Assembly (NCBI RefSeq): GCF_029931775.1
Contig: NC_079331.1
Span: forward strand, 25,297,720 to 25,361,719
DNA from: Euleptes europaea
Taxonomy: Eukaryota > Chordata > Lepidosauria > Squamata > Sphaerodactylidae
Length of the DNA stretch: 64,000 nt
Direction of reading: 5' to 3'
In this document: one piece after another, positions 21,122-31,759 of the stretch
Position numbering within the stretch: the stretch's first letter is position 1
Layout: each line of letters opens with the position of its first letter
Translations under genes and position numbers: made by a program
Notes under the pieces: generated by a model
What the model was told of the DNA's origin: nothing
Database searches by the model: none
The model's input: only the letters and a program-made list of their open reading frames with translations

Positions 21122-21650
21122 CGGGCCCGGGCGGGGCAGAGCGGGGCAGGGCAGGGCCGGCGGGCGGGCGAGGAGGAGGAGGCGGCGGCAGCGGCGGCAG
21201 AGCAGGGGCCGGAGACCGTGGGGGGGGGGGAGGCGGCGGCGTCTTTCGCTTTCCTTCTCCCTCAGTGTCGCCTCAGCGGGAAGCTAAGAAGGAGACGGAA
21301 GTCCCGCCCCCTCCACGCGCGCCTCGTCTGCAGTGTGGCAGCCGCCCATTGGTCCGCGCCCACCGACGGGGCCCAATGGGGAAGCCCGCGGGCGGCCGAC
21401 AGAGGCGGGACCAACGCCGGGCCCACCCTCCGCGTCGCCATGGCGACGGCGCGGCTTCACCGGCGCGGAGGGGGGAGGGGGGAGGCGGCATCCCCTCCCC
21501 CGCCCATCCCGCGCTGCCGGGGGGGGGGCGGCGGCCAGGAAGGAGGGGGGTGCCCCGCCCGCCCCGTGCCCGAGCAGAGCTGCGGGCCGCCGCCTTCCTG
21601 AAGCCCGTCCGGCCGTGGGGGGGGGGGGCGAGGTGAGCTTTCCAGAGTCC
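21122..21650 (-). promoter_or_regulatory. PDIA3 CpG-island promoter
   Basis: Very GC- and CpG-rich DNA surrounding exon 1 and reaching to about 21800. It holds CCAAT boxes (minus strand at 21348-21352; plus strand at 21373-21377) and GC boxes, and no TATA box at a sensible distance. Typical of a housekeeping ER-chaperone promoter. Confidence 0.75.
21334..21352 (-). promoter_or_regulatory. ERSE-like ER-stress response element
   Basis: On the minus strand: CCAAT, nine bases, then CCACA, 213-231 bases upstream of the PDIA3 start codon. The consensus ERSE bound by NF-Y plus ATF6/XBP1 is CCAAT-N9-CCACG, so spacing is exact and one base differs. Placement fits an ER-stress-induced chaperone gene. 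Function is inferred. Confidence 0.5.
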
Positions 21651-21799
21651 GCGGTCGTCCGTGAGGACGGGAGCTGCGGCTCTCCGAAGCTCCTGCCACG
21701 AAAGGCGGGTCGGTCTCTAAGGGGCCGCCGGCCAGTTCCCCGGCTGTCCTGCTGCAGGCCGGCCGGCCGGCAGGGGCCCGACCCTCTGCCACCCACACG

Positions 21800-22742
21800 A
21801 CACTTGCAGCATTGTCACTTGCAACCGCACCCTTTGGCATGCTTAGGAAATAGAGAAGCACAACTTGCATTCATTTTCTAGATGCAAACCGCAGCGCCCT
21901 AGCCGGCCTTCGCTCACCTACGTTAGTTTTTGCTGTCTGAGTGGTAAAGAAAGTTGATGAAAACAGGGAACAAATTCTGCAACAAAGTAAGGTGTTTGGA
22001 CAGTAACCACACTAGTACAATCATAACAAGGCCAGCAGATTAAACTTTGTAACATTGAAAACGGTGAATGAGTCCATATTAGTGTGTAGATCACATTAGT
22101 CACACTTGATATGCTGGAAAATATTGTATGTAGGAATTATCCAATGCTGTAAAGTGTCATACAGATCTACATACTGCAAATGTTAGGTGAATTAGAACCG
22201 GCTGTTTCCAGTGCTCCCCAAAATGTCCATTTTTTACATTGTCAAACATCCTCCTCAAGGTTTTGCATCTTTACCCCCAACTTTACCAGCAACCCAATTG
22301 CAGCAGGTTAGCAGTCCTGCTGGCAACCGCTGTAAGCACCATGGAACAAAAGCTTCCTCTCAGTGGTCAGGCAGAGGATGAGTAATGAGCATCACCCATT
22401 TGTTCCATCTGAGAAGATGTTGCAGCACCCTCTGCTCCTAAGGCCAGAAGTTCTTCTCTTTCAGTATCCAGCAGACCTTGTCTAAACTGGCTTCTTGGCC
22501 TCGGGCAGAAGGCGGACATTTGCAGCTGAGCGGCTGCAGCTGAGCGCCTGTGATGGGAACGTCACAGACAGCTCCTTTCCAGCAGGGGGTGCTGCCCCCC
22601 TATCTGGCGCTGGGGCCTGGCCGCCGCTCCCGCCAGCTTCTCCACCTACCCAGCAGGGCTGCAAACCTGTTTGTTTTTTGCAGGGGCAAGGGAAGGGGCA
22701 GCGACGTTATGCCTGGCCCCTCCAATGAAGGCGTAGAACCAC
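21800..22742. other. no gene recognised
   Basis: Unique-looking DNA between the PDIA3 island and a CR1 element. No convincing exon, RNA gene or named repeat seen. Confidence 0.4.
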
Positions 22743-23935
22743 ACTGGAAGTTGTGATGAGGAGGGAAGAAATTGCAGCAGATTTTAAACAGGTCAGTCTG
22801 CGAGCATCTGAAGGATAACTTGGTGATCTAGGGAAGTCAGCACAGATTTGTCCCTAACAGGTCCTGCCGGACCAACCTCATTTCCTTCTTCAATTAAGTG
22901 ACAAGCTTACTGGATCATGGGAGTGCCACGGACATTGTTTACTTTGGTTCCAGTGAAGCTTTTAACAGGGTCCCACTTGATGTTCTGATAGGTAAGGTGG
23001 AGCACTGCAGGCCGTAGACTAGACTAGTTCGGTGGGTTAGAGAACCCCACCCAAAAAGTAGGTGCCACAGGGCTCGGTTCTGGGCCCGTTTTCAATATTT
23101 TTACAAATGATCTGAACGAGGGGGTAGAGGGACTACTCCTTAAATTTGCAGATGACCCCAAATTGAGAGGAGCAGCAAACACCCCGGATGATAAAATTAG
23201 AATTCAATGAGATCTGAATGCACTGGAAAAGTGGGCAGATGTGAAAATGGGCAGATACACTTCTGGGCCTGTTCACTGTGTGTGAACAAGATCTAGGGAT
23301 ATGGGTGAATTGTAATCTGAATATGAGCAGTCTGTGATGCAGCGGCAAAAAAAGGCTAATGTGGTCTTGGGGTGCATCGACGGGCATAATATCCAAGTAG
23401 CAAGATGTCATAGTCCCGCTGTACACCACATTGATAAGGCCACACCTGGAATACTGTGTGCAGTTTTGGAGGCCTCACTTCAAAAAGGATGTGGACAGAA
23501 TGGAGCGGGTGCAGAGGAGAGCAATGAGGATGATCAGGGGCCTGGAAACCAGGCCCTGCAAGGAAAGGTTGAGGGAGTTGGGAATGTTTAGTCTGGAGGA
23601 GGTTGAGGAGGGACATGATTGCACTCTAAGTATTTGAAGGGTTGTCACTTAGTGGAAGGCAGGGAGCTGTTCCTGTTGGCAGCAGAGGATAGGACTCGCA
23701 ATAATCGGTTTAAATTATGGATGGAAAAGTACCAGCTGGACATTAGGAAGAATTGTTTTGCAGTACGAGCAGTTCAGCAGTGGAATCAGCTACCTAGGGA
23801 GGTGGTGAATTCCCCCTCTCTGGCAGTCTTCAAGTAGTGGCTCTAGGCTGATCCTGCATTAAGCAGGGGGTTGGATGGATATGAAGATGGCCTGTAGATG
23901 AAGTGGCCTGTATGAAGTGGATGGGATGGAATAAC
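22743..23935 (+). mobile_element. CR1 LINE, RT to 3' end
   Basis: Plus-strand CR1: late RT (GATGTTCTGATAGGTAAGG, GGCTCGGTTCTGGGCCC, AAATTTGCAGATGACCCC), then the C-terminal domain ([47 protein letters not shown]), ending in the 3' UTR. Several frame breaks. Moderately old. Confidence 0.85.
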
Positions 23936-23985
23936 AAATCCGATACAGAAACTCCAATTTCCAAACTGTAACAAAGCAAGATTGT

Positions 23986-23991
23986 TTTAAT
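23986..23991 (-). other. candidate polyadenylation signal of the ZIP gene
   Basis: ATTAAA on the minus strand about 300 bases past the ZIP stop codon, just before the CR1 element. Variant hexamer, so tentative. Confidence 0.4.
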
Positions 23992-24293
23992 AAAATCATC
24001 TTTGAAGCGCACAACACAGCAACAGCGCCTCCCCTTACAGTAACTTATAATTTACTTCCTGTCCTGGATTTCACTCAAGGCAGTCAGTAGGGAGGGGGAC
24101 CTATCAGCGCCCCTCTACACACTTCCAAACTGCTGGCCGAGTTTGCAGCCAGGTGGAGCAGCTAAAAGAATGGAAAGGCTAATTTTAAAAGAGGTCTTTA
24201 GATTAAGGCTGTTAGATTAAGCCTATGGGGACATAAAATATGAGAGGTCAATTAAAAAAACAACAACCCAGCCACCTGGACCCTTGGGCAGCC

Positions 24294-25685
24294 TCAGCCC
24301 AGGAGGTGCAGGCCAGCCATGCCCAAAAAGCCCAACAGCACAGCGAGAACTTTGGGCAGGCGGCAGGCAGGAGAATTCAGCTCCTGGGGCAGGATCTCCA
24401 GGAAGGTGATGTACATGAAGGTTCCAGCTGCCATGCCTTGCAGCATGCTCCGAGCGGTGGTGCTGCTGCCGGGGCCGTGCGTCACCACCATGCCTAGGCC
24501 AACCCCCAGTGGAGACATGAGCGCAAAGGTGCCCAGAGCGGCTGCCAGCCAGCGCAGGGGGAGCCGGCTCTGGAGCAGCAGCAGACCCAGGCTGGCAGCC
24601 ACGACGCTCTTGTGCAGCAGGATGGCCCCCGCCAGATGCAGCACTTTGCTCTGGGTGTCCTGCAGCCCAACGGCCAAGCCCTCAAACACGGAGTGCAGGG
24701 AGAGCGCCAGGGTCAGAATCAGGGAGCGGAACCGAGAAGGGTGCCTGGGGGCTTGCTGCTCCTCAAGGCCAGGGTGTGCGGGGCAGGCCGAGAGCAAGAG
24801 CGTGGCTTCGTCTCCGTGGGGCTCGCTGCAGTCCAAGACCACGTGCTCCGTCACCAGCACCAACAGAAAGCCCAGAGCCACGACCAGCTCCGGCATCGGG
24901 AAGTCCAGCTGCGGCCCAAGAGAAAGCAAGAACGGTTGGAAGAGCCAGGAGAGACCCTGGGGGGAACCGACAGGCAGCTGCCTGCCTGCCTGCCTGCTTT
25001 TGGGGCTTCCCTCAGCACCCCTCCCCTTGGCCACCACCACCCCAAGCCCTTGCCAAAAGCCAATTTTCTGGGATGCTGAGCAGACTTCACACCATCAAAA
25101 TCTTGACAGCAGAAACGCCAGGGTGAGTGAAGGATGCTCTTGCTGTTCTGATCAACTGTTCCTGCAGCTGGAGGCTCGACAGTTTGCCAGCTGCGGACAG
25201 CAAGACCTCCCCTTCCCCCCAAGCCACTGGGCAGGCCTCCCCGCCCCTCGCCAGCGGCCGAAACCGGAATGGGCCGCCCGGCCTCAGGGCGGAGGGTGTC
25301 CGGCTGCCCTGGCCAAGCCTCCCCCCCCCCCCAGCGCGCCCCGCCGCCGCCCGGTACCGAAAGCCTCTGCCGGCGCAGCTCCTCCCGCAGGTCGGCCAGC
25401 GAGTCGGGCAGCACGTCCAGCAGGCAAGTGGCCAGCAACACGCCGCCGGCCGCGCAGCTCCCCACGCTCCGCCAGTGCTGCGCGCGCCCTGCGGGGGGAA
25501 CCAGCAGACGGTCAGACGGGTCGCCTCCCCCGGCCCCTTCCCTCGCCTCCCCCCCCCCGCTCTCCCTCCCGGCACGCACCCGGGCGTCCGGCTGGGCGCA
25601 GGGCGGCGGGCAGGAGGGCGCAGAGCAGCGGCCCGAGGCCGAGCGCCAGCAGGCAGCCCAGCTTGACGGCCGGCAGCGCCCACAT
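24294..25685 (-). CDS. ZIP-family zinc transporter, SLC39A1/2/3-like
   Basis: Subfamily-II ZIP transporter that moves zinc into the cytosol across the plasma membrane. Three exons with good borders: 25580-25685, 25358-25488, 24294-24908, giving 283 residues, shorter than human ZIP1-3 (309-324). The first membrane segment starts at residue 7. The second (36-65) contains CAAGGVLLATCLLDVLPD, closely like ZIP1 (CFAGGVFLATCLLDLLPD). Segment III is around 85-104. The variable loop 105-140 is short and has only three scattered histidines. Segment IV has the family signature HSVFEGLAVGLQ with H151 and E155. Segment V has LLHK with H178. The end carries GMAAGTFMYITFLEILPQEL as in ZIP1. Best overall resemblance is to ZIP1, but the human SLC39A1 locus is elsewhere, so orthology is left open. 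It lies between PDIA3 and CKMT1, both on the same strand, with its own CpG island and promoter. Confidence 0.88.
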
Positions 25686-26080
25686 GGCCCCGCGCGACCC
25701 CCCCCCGCCCACGCCCCCCTCTTCAAGCCTCGCGCCACGTGACGCGCCGCGGCCACGCCCCCGGCCCCCATTGGACCCCCGCCCCGGGCCCCGCCCCGCC
25801 CGCCCCCCCCCCGGCGCCCGTCTGGGGGAGCCCCGTGACCGGCACGCGGGGCGCCGCCCTGCTCCAGCCACGCCCCTGCGGGGGGCGCGGGCCGGGCTGC
25901 GAACGGGCGGCGGCCTTCGCCCCCTGCCTTCTCGTCCCGGACAACCCTGCAAGGTGGGTCCGCGGGCCTCGGCCGGGGGAGCCGAATCGGCACCCAGGTC
26001 TCCGCTCGTCCTCACAGCTCTGGGCAGCAGAGGGGCTCCTTGGCACGTCTCCCCCCCGGCGTTTGGAAGCCCCTTGCTGG
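25686..26080 (-). promoter_or_regulatory. CpG-island promoter of the ZIP gene
   Basis: CpG-dense, GC-box-rich DNA immediately upstream of the ZIP start and extending into exons 1-2. It includes a CCAAT box on the minus strand (near 25770). No convincing metal-response element (TGCRCNC) was seen. Confidence 0.6.
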
Positions 26081-26281
26081 TGTTTGCTCGCCAGCAGATG
26101 CGGCGGGGCGTCCTCAAAGGAATGCCAGCATGGCCCATTCGGAACAGTGGGCGAGAGGCTGGCAGCCCCATTGAAGACCAATGGGAGCCAGGCATGCCCG
26201 TTGACTGGCCTGGGCTCCATTGAAATACATGGCAGAACAAAACCAGTTGCAAAGAAAATGCGGAATGGATTTCCCATTCAG

Positions 26282-26486
26282 GGCCATTCATGCACGGGAG
26301 GTTTTGCCTTGGATTTGCCCCCCCCCCTTCTCTCTCTAGATGCACATTTCCCCCATCCGAATTCTCAAAACTCTGCATGGGGAGCTCATTGTTGGGTTTT
26401 GAGAATTTGGATGGGGGGAAATGTGCATCGAGAGAGAGAGAAAGAGAGGCGAATCCAAGGCAAAACCTCCCATGCATAAATGACCA
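26282..26486. mobile_element. foldback (MITE-like) inverted repeat
   Basis: Two arms of about 90 bases (26282-26371 and 26396-26486) are near-perfect reverse complements: both carry GGGAGGTTTTGCCTTGGATT, a CT/GA-rich stretch, GATGCACATTTCCCCC and ATTCTCAAAAC. They are separated by a loop of about 24 bases. It has the shape of a foldback or very short non-autonomous DNA transposon. No clear target duplication. Confidence 0.75.
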
Positions 26487-26489
26487 AGG

Positions 26490-27575
26490 TCTCTTCGCCC
26501 AGGCAGACGACTCGGGGACTGGAAGGGCATCTAAAGGAGCTTTGACTTCAGCCCTTTGAAAGGATTATACCCAATTGGGTTTGGGAAAGATAGCGGCAAA
26601 ATGGGGGGGGGGGATCCGCAGGATGGAGAGAGGACCATGCCCTGTGGCCACCACCCAAAACAGACCTGCTGTAAGGAAGCCCAGGGCTGGGCCAGGTAGC
26701 CACATAACCTCTTGCCCAACCTGCAGGTGAAAAGCAGAGTTCTAAAAGTTTGGTACACCACAAAAGGTTTACAACTCAAAGGCTTCGTTCAGTATCCAGG
26801 AATCAAGATTTTTCAGAGCACCCCAAACATCAGTTCCTTTGGAAGGAAGACAGTTTCATCTTGATTCGCCACTGGTTACAGGGCTGAAATAGTTACAATC
26901 CAAAGTGTCAGCTACTAGGCAGTTTACCTATACTACATAAAGTGTGTTAGGATGCCTGAAAACTTAATTTTACATTGTTCATTTTGAATGCTATAAAAGT
27001 AAAACCTAATTTTTCTCGGTGTCGACTGTGGGGCGTGTCTGTCGCTTGCCTCCGGCATCAGAAAAGCCATCAGCCAAACTGGGCTCTCCATGGAAAAAAA
27101 GAAAGGGTCCTTGAAGCACCACTGGCCGGCTGCCCTCACGGGATGGAATGACTGGGTCACTCCTCCTGGGTCTTGCAAGAGCCGTGTCTTTAGGGGGCAG
27201 GCGGTTAGGATCCAGGATGTTAAAGCACCCACACAGCCAGAGCTGGCTGAGACTCTGCCGCTTTGCCTGGTGGGTTTCTTTTCTCCTAAAGTAAACCACC
27301 CGCCACACTCTTGAAATAACCTTCCAATCTGCCTGCTTGGGTGTAATTTCAAAGATGCTCCACCATTTCTTTCCCCTCCTCCTCTTCTCTCTCCCTTCCC
27401 AAGGACCTCCTCCCAAATAGGAAGAGTTTTAGTTTTGTTTTTTAAAGTAATGCCACATTTTTAAAATACAGAAAACTTGGACCTTACGGTATTGAAACTG
27501 CAGAAGCCAAGTTTTTGTTTGAAAGCAATGCGATGAGACGGCTCTGAATACATTCCAACGGCTGTGTAAATGTGT
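26490..27575. other. no gene recognised
   Basis: Unique DNA with a G run near 26602. No exon, RNA gene or named repeat identified. Confidence 0.4.
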
Positions 27576-27583
27576 CTTGTTAG

Positions 27584-28652
27584 CAGGGTGGATTTTATTT
27601 AAATCAAATCCATTTAAATCACGATTTAAATCACTAGTCAGTAAGACTAGATTTAAATCATGGTTTTCTACATACTTATTTTTGCTGGTATAATATTAAT
27701 ATTTACAACCAAATGAAGGTTTCATTTTTAGAATAATAACTTTTCAGATTAGTTTTACAGGTATACCAAAAAATTACTGATTTGGTTTATACTATTAGAA
27801 ATACATGGATAGTTCACCTCGCAATAATTTCATAATTATCTATCTCAAGTTTCATTCCAGCCACCACGCCTTGCATTTCTTTGTTGCATTGTTTGAATTT
27901 TGCGCCATAGGAACTTCATTAAAGTATTTCCAAACTGGGTCTCTTTTACAGCCTGCTGCCATTATAGATGGTCTCCTTAGGGAGATAATAATATGATAAC
28001 CCTCAGGCTATCCACACAAAGATCCCAAGACTTGTGGGGTATTCTGCTCAAAAGGTTTCATTTTCATTTTTACTGCTTGCCCTTCCCTTCTCACACTTAG
28101 CTCCTTGTGCAGATCTATTCCACTCCAAACAATATTCTGTTCACTTAACTTCGTGAAACTTTGCACTTCAGAGGAAAGGGGTTGATTCTGTGTACATAGG
28201 TTTGCAAAGGAGCAATGGGATTAAGGTCTTTTTCTTAACTCTGTGTGTTTATTTTAACATATTTGCTGTGAAGAAGAGGCATGTTATCTCTACAGATACA
28301 AATTCACAGTTTTGAGAACTGCAAAATCAAGCATCTGTGACAATATCTTCTAGATAGAAAAATTGCCCAAAATAATCTTACAGAAACCTCTGGAAGAGCA
28401 TGACATTTTGAATGGATTAATGGAATTCATTTACTAAAAAATTTAAACATTGCATGACTATACAGCCTCATGCTACATAATTAAAAACTAATCCTTATTT
28501 CATGATGAATTACCTTTGGACTAAAATGTACCTTAAATAGAAAACTATCTTTAGATAGACTTTTCCTCAAAAAACATTTTATTTTAAAAAATCTGATTTA
28601 AATTAAAAAAATCAATGTAATTTTTTTTAATAATTGATTTTTATCCACCCTG
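27584..28652. mobile_element. non-autonomous hAT DNA transposon, 1069 bp
   Basis: AT-rich element with terminal inverted repeats beginning CAGGGTGGAT at the left and ending ATCCACCCTG at the right. Similar AAATCA-rich subterminal repeats lie inside both ends. It is flanked by an exact 8-bp direct repeat CTTGTTAG (27576-27583 and 28653-28660), the hAT target-site length. No transposase reading frame is present, so it must have been moved in trans. Orientation cannot be set. Confidence 0.85.
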
Positions 28653-28949
28653 CTTGTTAGAGATAGCAGAGTTGGTATCTTCCATGCTGTTAAGAGGATT
28701 AAGCAAATTAATGGGAGAATATGTCTAGCTACTACTAGGTGTCTACTACTATCAGCTAAGAAGGCTAAATGGAACTTTAACATTCTAAGGCAGTGTCGTT
28801 TGGAATATACGAATTTTATTTTGATTTATTTACTCAAATATTGACCTCCCACCAGTGCGGTTGGCTCAAGGTGTTGCAGGTGCTCTTCTTGTGGGTTTTG
28901 TGGAGACATCTGGTCAGTCCTTTCATTTGAGCCTGTGTTTTCTTCACAG

Positions 28950-29095
28950 GCATTGACTTGCTGTGCTCATGACAACAACCCTGTAAGGTAGGTCAGATCA
29001 GCAAGAGTGGCTTGCCTGAGGCCACCTAGCAAGATTATGACTGATCCCAACTAACAGCTTTCTGCTCGTTCTGTTAGCCGCTGTAGTGAAGCCGC
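28950..29095 (-). repeat. SINE, antisense copy
   Basis: Contains CATGACAACAACCCTGTAAGGTAGG, GGCTTGCCTGAGGCCACCTAGCAAG and GTTAGCCGCTGTA, the reverse-strand pattern of the reptile SINE seen also at 3660-3800. Confidence 0.55.
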
Positions 29096-30105
29096 CGGGT
29101 GCTTGGCCTCCTTGGGCCAGAGGCCCCTCTTTCCCTATGTGTGAGCTCAGCACTCGTTCCAATGAGCTTGTTTTGGGGGGGGACATAAAGATGCACCCCT
29201 GTGCCTGCCGGTGGGCAGCTCTTTGCAGCTTGTCCTTGGCCAAGAGACCCTTGCCCTGACCCTAGCGTTTGGCCTCTGATTGAGAAGGCGCATTCCTGCA
29301 CCGGAGGGATGGGGGAATAAGTTGCCTTTGGGGCAGGGTGGTGGTGGTTCCGCCTTCTTCCGCCTCTGCCTGGATTGAGGATCAGCTCAGTTGGCCTGGC
29401 CCAGAGGCTGCAGTGTCTGGAGAGCTTACAGAGAGCCCCAGGGAAGGATCTTACTGTTACTGCCCCATTATGTTGAAGCCCTAGTGGTCTGTCACTTGGA
29501 GGGGGGGGGGCTCCTGGGCTCCATGCCCCACCTGCCAGAGCTGAAGCATCTCCCTGCTCAGTGGGGACATTATTGGCATTGAGGGACAGTAGCTGGCTAG
29601 AGCATCAGTGATATCGATGGCGGCTGTGACAGAAAAAGAGGGAGTGGGGGCTGGGGTCAAAGCCCCCCGCCCCCACAAAGCAGATGGCTGTCTGGCCAGC
29701 CTGCTCCTTCTCATGGAACGCCGGCAGCTGCCATGGTCAGCTGCAGGCACCACCACCCTTGCAGGCAATTTCCCATTTCTTGCTGAGGTGAGGAAGCATC
29801 AGGCGAGTGCCCTGCCCGGTTGCCTCTAGGCGGAAATGAGAGGGCTCCCTGGGGGGCCCTGTGACACCACAAGAGCCCCACCCATTCCTGCAAGGAGCAG
29901 GTGGACCAAGAACTGGTGGTCTGCTGTGGGCCCTGGGGGGGCGGTACCATGAGTCAGACTGCTGAGGCTTCCTTGGAGGAAGAGGACCCAGAAGCAGCAG
30001 ACAGTGGAAGGGAGGAACCATAGCAGGCAGAGTGCAGACATTCCTCCTTGAGTTTAGGAGGGGGGCTAGGTTACAAGCACAACTAAGAGCACTGCTAGCT
30101 GACAG
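29096..30105. other. no gene recognised
   Basis: Unique-looking moderately GC-rich DNA. Short open stretches on both strands lack any family signature. Confidence 0.4.
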
Positions 30106-30107
30106 CA

Positions 30108-30218
30108 ATGAGGATAATGAGCTTCCTCTGACAAGGAGTGCTGAGTCAGAGGAACCAGCAACAGCTGGTTCCTCTGACTCAGCACTCCTTGCCAGAGGAA
30201 GCTCATCCTCAACAGCTG
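30108..30218. repeat. ~50-bp-arm palindrome
   Basis: Left arm (about 30108-30159) and right arm (about 30164-30218) are near-perfect reverse complements centred on CCAGC-AACA-GCTGG. Both carry GAGCTTCCTCTG, AAGGAGTGCTGAGTCAGAGG and AACCAGC. The main difference is a few extra bases in the left arm. It would form a strong hairpin. Confidence 0.85.
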
Positions 30219-31095
30219 GTTCCTCCTAGGCGTATTTAAGCAGATGCTGGCAGCCAGGCTGGTGTGGGAACAATGTGTGTTACCACACTGTGCCTTTACT
30301 GATTTCTGAACTCTGTAGGTCTCTGGCTCTGGACTGACCCCTGACTTTTCTCTTGGACTATATTTTATTACTTTGACCTGGACTCTGTAGATAACCCAGC
30401 TTTGACCTTGGACCGCTCCAGACCAGCTCATCCACCTCTGGCCCTGGGACGTGTCAGAGGGGCTGGAGGCCTTGAAAGAACCTCAGCCGTGCTGATCTTT
30501 GATACCAATATTTGGGGACAGGGAAATGCTTAAAAGTACCATTGTAAAATTAAACCAAATGCAGTCACCTTTTTAATATGACCTTTTAAAATTGTATGCA
30601 TAAGAAAATATGAACCATAAAACGTTCATAGAAAAGGTGTAAGAGATATCAAAACAAGTCACAGGAATCTAGTTCTCATCCTGATTCAAGATAGAATTTC
30701 TTCTTCAGACTTTCTATTTGAAGTCTGTGGAAATATCATGAAGATTTCTCAGGCAGGGTTTGTTCTTTAAAGGCTCTGGAATTGCTCTGAAACATCCATC
30801 TGCTTAAAAGCCATTGCACTTTTCAGTTGTGTGTCAAAGTTTTGAAGTCCATTGTTAAATATCATTCAGCTCAGTTATAGGAGTTACATACGACACCTTA
30901 AAGACTTACGCCTGTAGGAAGCAATCCTAAGCACGGGCTGTCCGCTGCTTCAGATGCCAGGTCCCCTCCTAAATACGCTGAGGTGACTGAGACTTTGCTG
31001 GTGTGACGTCACTGCTGCATCTTGCAGGTGAGGTACCGATGTTGCAGCCATGTGACCTTGGTGCTGATGCAGAAACGGGCCGCATGGGGCATGCC
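30219..31095. other. unclassified repeat-like DNA, no gene
   Basis: A stretch with GCGTATTTAAG near 30228 followed by short repeated phrases (TGGACTGACCCCTGACTTTT, GACCTGGACTCTG, GACCTTGGACC) reads like interspersed-repeat DNA of unknown class. 30480-31095 shows nothing recognisable. Confidence 0.35.
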
Positions 31096-31099
31096 AGGG

Positions 31100-31755
31100 T
31101 AGAGTGGCATTGTCAGTCTTTCCAGGCCTTGTTCTGTCTTCAGCTCCAGGGTGAAATCGTACCAGCAATGACCTTGGGTTAAGTCAAAACTCTCCCTGGT
31201 AACTAATTGCTCACAAGGAGTTTTTCACCTTAAGGGCACCTTTGGGTTGCGAGAGACCGGACCCCATCCATGGAGATGTTGCTTGGCCTGGACACCGAGT
31301 GTGAGCCGAGGGTTCTTCTCTGGCCTCTGCAGTCTGCTTGGCTCGTTGCTGGCTGAGGCGTGCCTTCTTGCCAAATCTGTGGGATCCCACCCCTGTCTAC
31401 ATGCGGGGCTGCCTTCTTCAGCTGAGCTTTTGAGAAGGTGCCCGTGAACGTTCCGGTGTTTGCAGCGCCTTCAGCTGTGGTCTTGGCTAGTTTGGGGGTG
31501 GGGGCTGCGTGCCTCCAGACTTTCTCTCGAGAGGAGGAGGCACTTCTTTATTCCCCCAGGGGTGCCGGGGCTGGCATTAAAAACTATTGCAGGGTCCAGT
31601 CTCAAGGGACACAAAGGTGCCCTTAAAGTGAAAAACTCTTTGTGAGCAATGAGTTACCAGGGAGAGTTTTGACTTATGCCAAGGTTGTTGCTGGTACAAT
31701 TTCACCCTGGAGCTGAAGACGGAACATGGCCTGGAAAGACTGACGGTTGCCTGGC
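31100..31755. repeat. inverted repeat, ~150-170-bp arms around a ~320-bp core
   Basis: 31100-31268 is the reverse complement of 31589-31755, roughly 85-90% alike by eye. Shared phrases include CTTAAAGTGAAAAACTC / CTTAAGGTGAAAAACTC, ACCAGGGAGAGTTTTGACTTA and TTTCACCCTGGAGCTGAAGAC. It may be an inverted duplication or long terminal arms of an unknown element. No target duplication or coding signal was recognised in the core. Confidence 0.75.
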
Positions 31756-31759
31756 CCAA

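Noticed and set aside
24319-26223. Long plus-strand open frame (634 codons)
   Set aside because: It is the antisense of the ZIP gene and its CpG island; high GC removes stop codons. The translation is Pro/Ala/Arg-rich with no motif.
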